6,860 bases of DNA from assembly GCA_024650095.1 (NCBI GenBank), contig JANKMV010000087.1:1006-7865 (forward strand), written 5' to 3'. This DNA comes from Bacillota bacterium. GTDB lineage: Bacteria > Bacillota > Dethiobacteria > Dethiobacterales > Dethiobacteraceae. Under the pieces are notes generated by a model. It had not been told where the DNA came from, searched no databases, and saw only the letters and a program-made list of their open reading frames with translations. Below are positions 6,229-6,860 of this stretch, in pieces (position 1 is the stretch's first letter; every line of letters starts with the position of its first letter). The position numbers were made by a program, and so were the translations under genes.

Positions 6229-6283
6229 AATATAGATGATTATCTATATTTAGTCTACGCCACACATAGACATATGTCAATGT
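6229..6283 (-). promoter_or_regulatory. arsR-arsP promoter with two palindromic operator candidates
   Basis: On the minus strand TTGACA (6280-6275), a 17-nt spacer and TAGACT (6257-6252) form a good sigma-A promoter. Two inverted repeats surround it. Site 1, AATATAGAT-gatt-ATCTATATT (6229-6250), has perfect 9-bp arms over the likely transcription start. Site 2, ACATaGACATATGTCaATGT (6264-6283), pairs at 9 of 10 positions over the -35 box. ArsR-family proteins bind such AT-rich repeats, so autorepression from one or both is likely. Confidence 0.8.
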
Positions 6284-6605
6284 TTATTTTATAACATTTC
6301 CCTTACATTATTTTTCACTCAAAACTACTTCATGCTTTTACGAATTGTGAAGTTTTCCGATACAAGAAGGGCGCGCTTATTTAGCTCCTAAACGTGCGCC
6401 TTGCAGTACTGGTCACATTCGCCGCTAGCTAAGCGCAAGCGATATAAACTTACTAGCAATGCGATAAATGGCCATCTGCTTCTGAAACAGAAGCAGATGG
6501 CCATTTATATGTCGCAAATTCAAGTTTTGTGTCTGTCTAGCTAACGCTACTATGGTGAAGATCATGGCAAGAGCCTATGCTCGCGTCGGCCCTTGAATAC
6601 GAAGC
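6284..6605. other. Non-coding gap between DUF2284 gene and arsR promoter
   Basis: No coding frame on either strand can be supported. The gap contains a very stable hairpin (6461-6517) and a weaker GC-rich one: AGGGCGCGC (6368-6376) against GTGCGCCTT (6394-6402), nine pairs including wobbles with a 17-nt loop. The rest (6520-6605 and 6284-6365) shows no motif I recognise; a degraded gene or repeat remnant cannot be excluded. Confidence 0.6.
6461..6517. terminator. 21-bp perfect inverted repeat, probable terminator
   Basis: Arms at 6465-6485 and 6489-6509 are perfect reverse complements over 21 bp, separated only by AAA. A further TGCG/CGCA pair (6461-6464 with 6514-6517) adds four pairs beyond a 4-nt bulge. 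The arms begin and end in ATAAAT/ATTTAT, so an A-rich and a U-rich edge flank the GC core as in bidirectional terminators, but there is no long U-run. It lies about 97 nt downstream of the DUF2284 stop and is most simply that gene's terminator, insulating the arsR promoter. Confidence 0.6.
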
Positions 6606-6860
6606 TTACTCCTTGTATAGTACCAATGTAAAATAACCAACTCGACCGGCGCCGGCGTTATAGGTCATTTTCTTGTTCATGGACATACGAACAACATCAA
6701 TACCGCTACCCTCCATGGAATACTGCGTTTTTTCTGGAAAACGGCAGTCATCCTCAGTAAGGGCGGTACATTTTTCACACAATGTGCAAGGTCCTGCGCC
6801 CATAATGAAAACATCATCAGCTGCAAACTCTTTTCTCAGCTCTTTATTGGTACTATCCAC
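6606..6860 (-). CDS. DUF2284-like cysteine-rich metal-binding protein, N-terminus outside window
   Basis: The last 84 residues of a protein resembling DUF2284 (predicted metal-binding protein, usually about 170-210 residues). The fragment carries GPCTLCEKCTALTEDDCRFP, a CxxCxxCx7C cluster (C25, C28, C31, C39 of the visible part) like a four-cysteine iron-sulfur or zinc site, followed by the family-type run YSMEGSGIDVVRMSMNKK and an end FTLVLYKE. It stops at a TAA at 6606. The frame is open to the window edge; the GTG at 6860 happens to be the last codon and is unlikely to be the real start. No biochemical role is established for this family as far as I know. It is in the same orientation as arsR but separated from it by a strong hairpin and an independent promoter, so co-transcription is unlikely. 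Confidence 0.78.
   Translation of the reverse strand: MDSTNKELRKEFAADDVFIMGAGPCTLCEKCTALTEDDCRFPEKTQYSMEGSGIDVVRMSMNKKMTYNAGAGRVGYFTLVLYKE

Noticed and set aside
1..6860. CRISPR arrays, insertion sequences, tRNA or rRNA genes, phage genes
   Set aside because: No regularly spaced repeats, transposase motifs, cloverleaf or rRNA sequence was seen on reading the window.

Overview
The window looks like chromosomal DNA of a low-G+C anaerobic Firmicute, probably a member of the Clostridia. The pointers are AT-rich intergenic DNA, AGGAGG-type ribosome binding sites, consensus sigma-A promoters, a tRNA-sensing T-box leader and protein families typical of that group. The species cannot be named from this sequence alone.

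Layout, left to right. Positions 1-1708 (minus strand) hold the N-terminal two thirds of a SERCA/PMCA-like calcium P-type ATPase, cut by the left window edge. A 317-bp gap (1709-2025) follows, with a possible distal promoter and a strong terminator-like hairpin. Next come two small minus-strand genes: a GNAT acetyltransferase (2026-2478) and a stand-alone Smr-domain protein (2571-2909). Each has its own TATAAT box and an inverted repeat in its promoter region. Divergent from these is a plus-strand unit: consensus promoter (3032-3060), tryptophan-type T-box leader with a UGG specifier codon and intrinsic terminator (about 3067-3349), and trpB2, an orphan tryptophan synthase beta chain (3386-4756). 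A bidirectional terminator (4758-4790) separates trpB2 from the convergent arsR-arsP operon on the minus strand. That operon encodes an ArsR repressor with a CxC thiol site (5909-6220) and an ArsP/DUF318-type permease (4873-5886), behind a promoter carrying two near-perfect palindromes. The right end holds a 325-bp gap with a 21-bp perfect hairpin, then the C-terminal part of a DUF2284 cysteine-rich protein (6606-6860), cut by the right edge.

How it works together. trpB2 should be switched on when uncharged tRNA-Trp accumulates, so that indole plus serine can be turned into tryptophan. The arsR-arsP pair is a compact, self-repressed thiol-metalloid efflux unit. The ATPase and the DUF2284 protein add a loose metal-handling flavour, but nothing ties them to the ars operon. 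I see no phage genes, transposase, CRISPR array, rRNA or tRNA, and no clearly new multi-gene system. The most informative content is regulatory: the Trp T-box, the double operator at arsR, and the hairpin upstream of the calcium pump.
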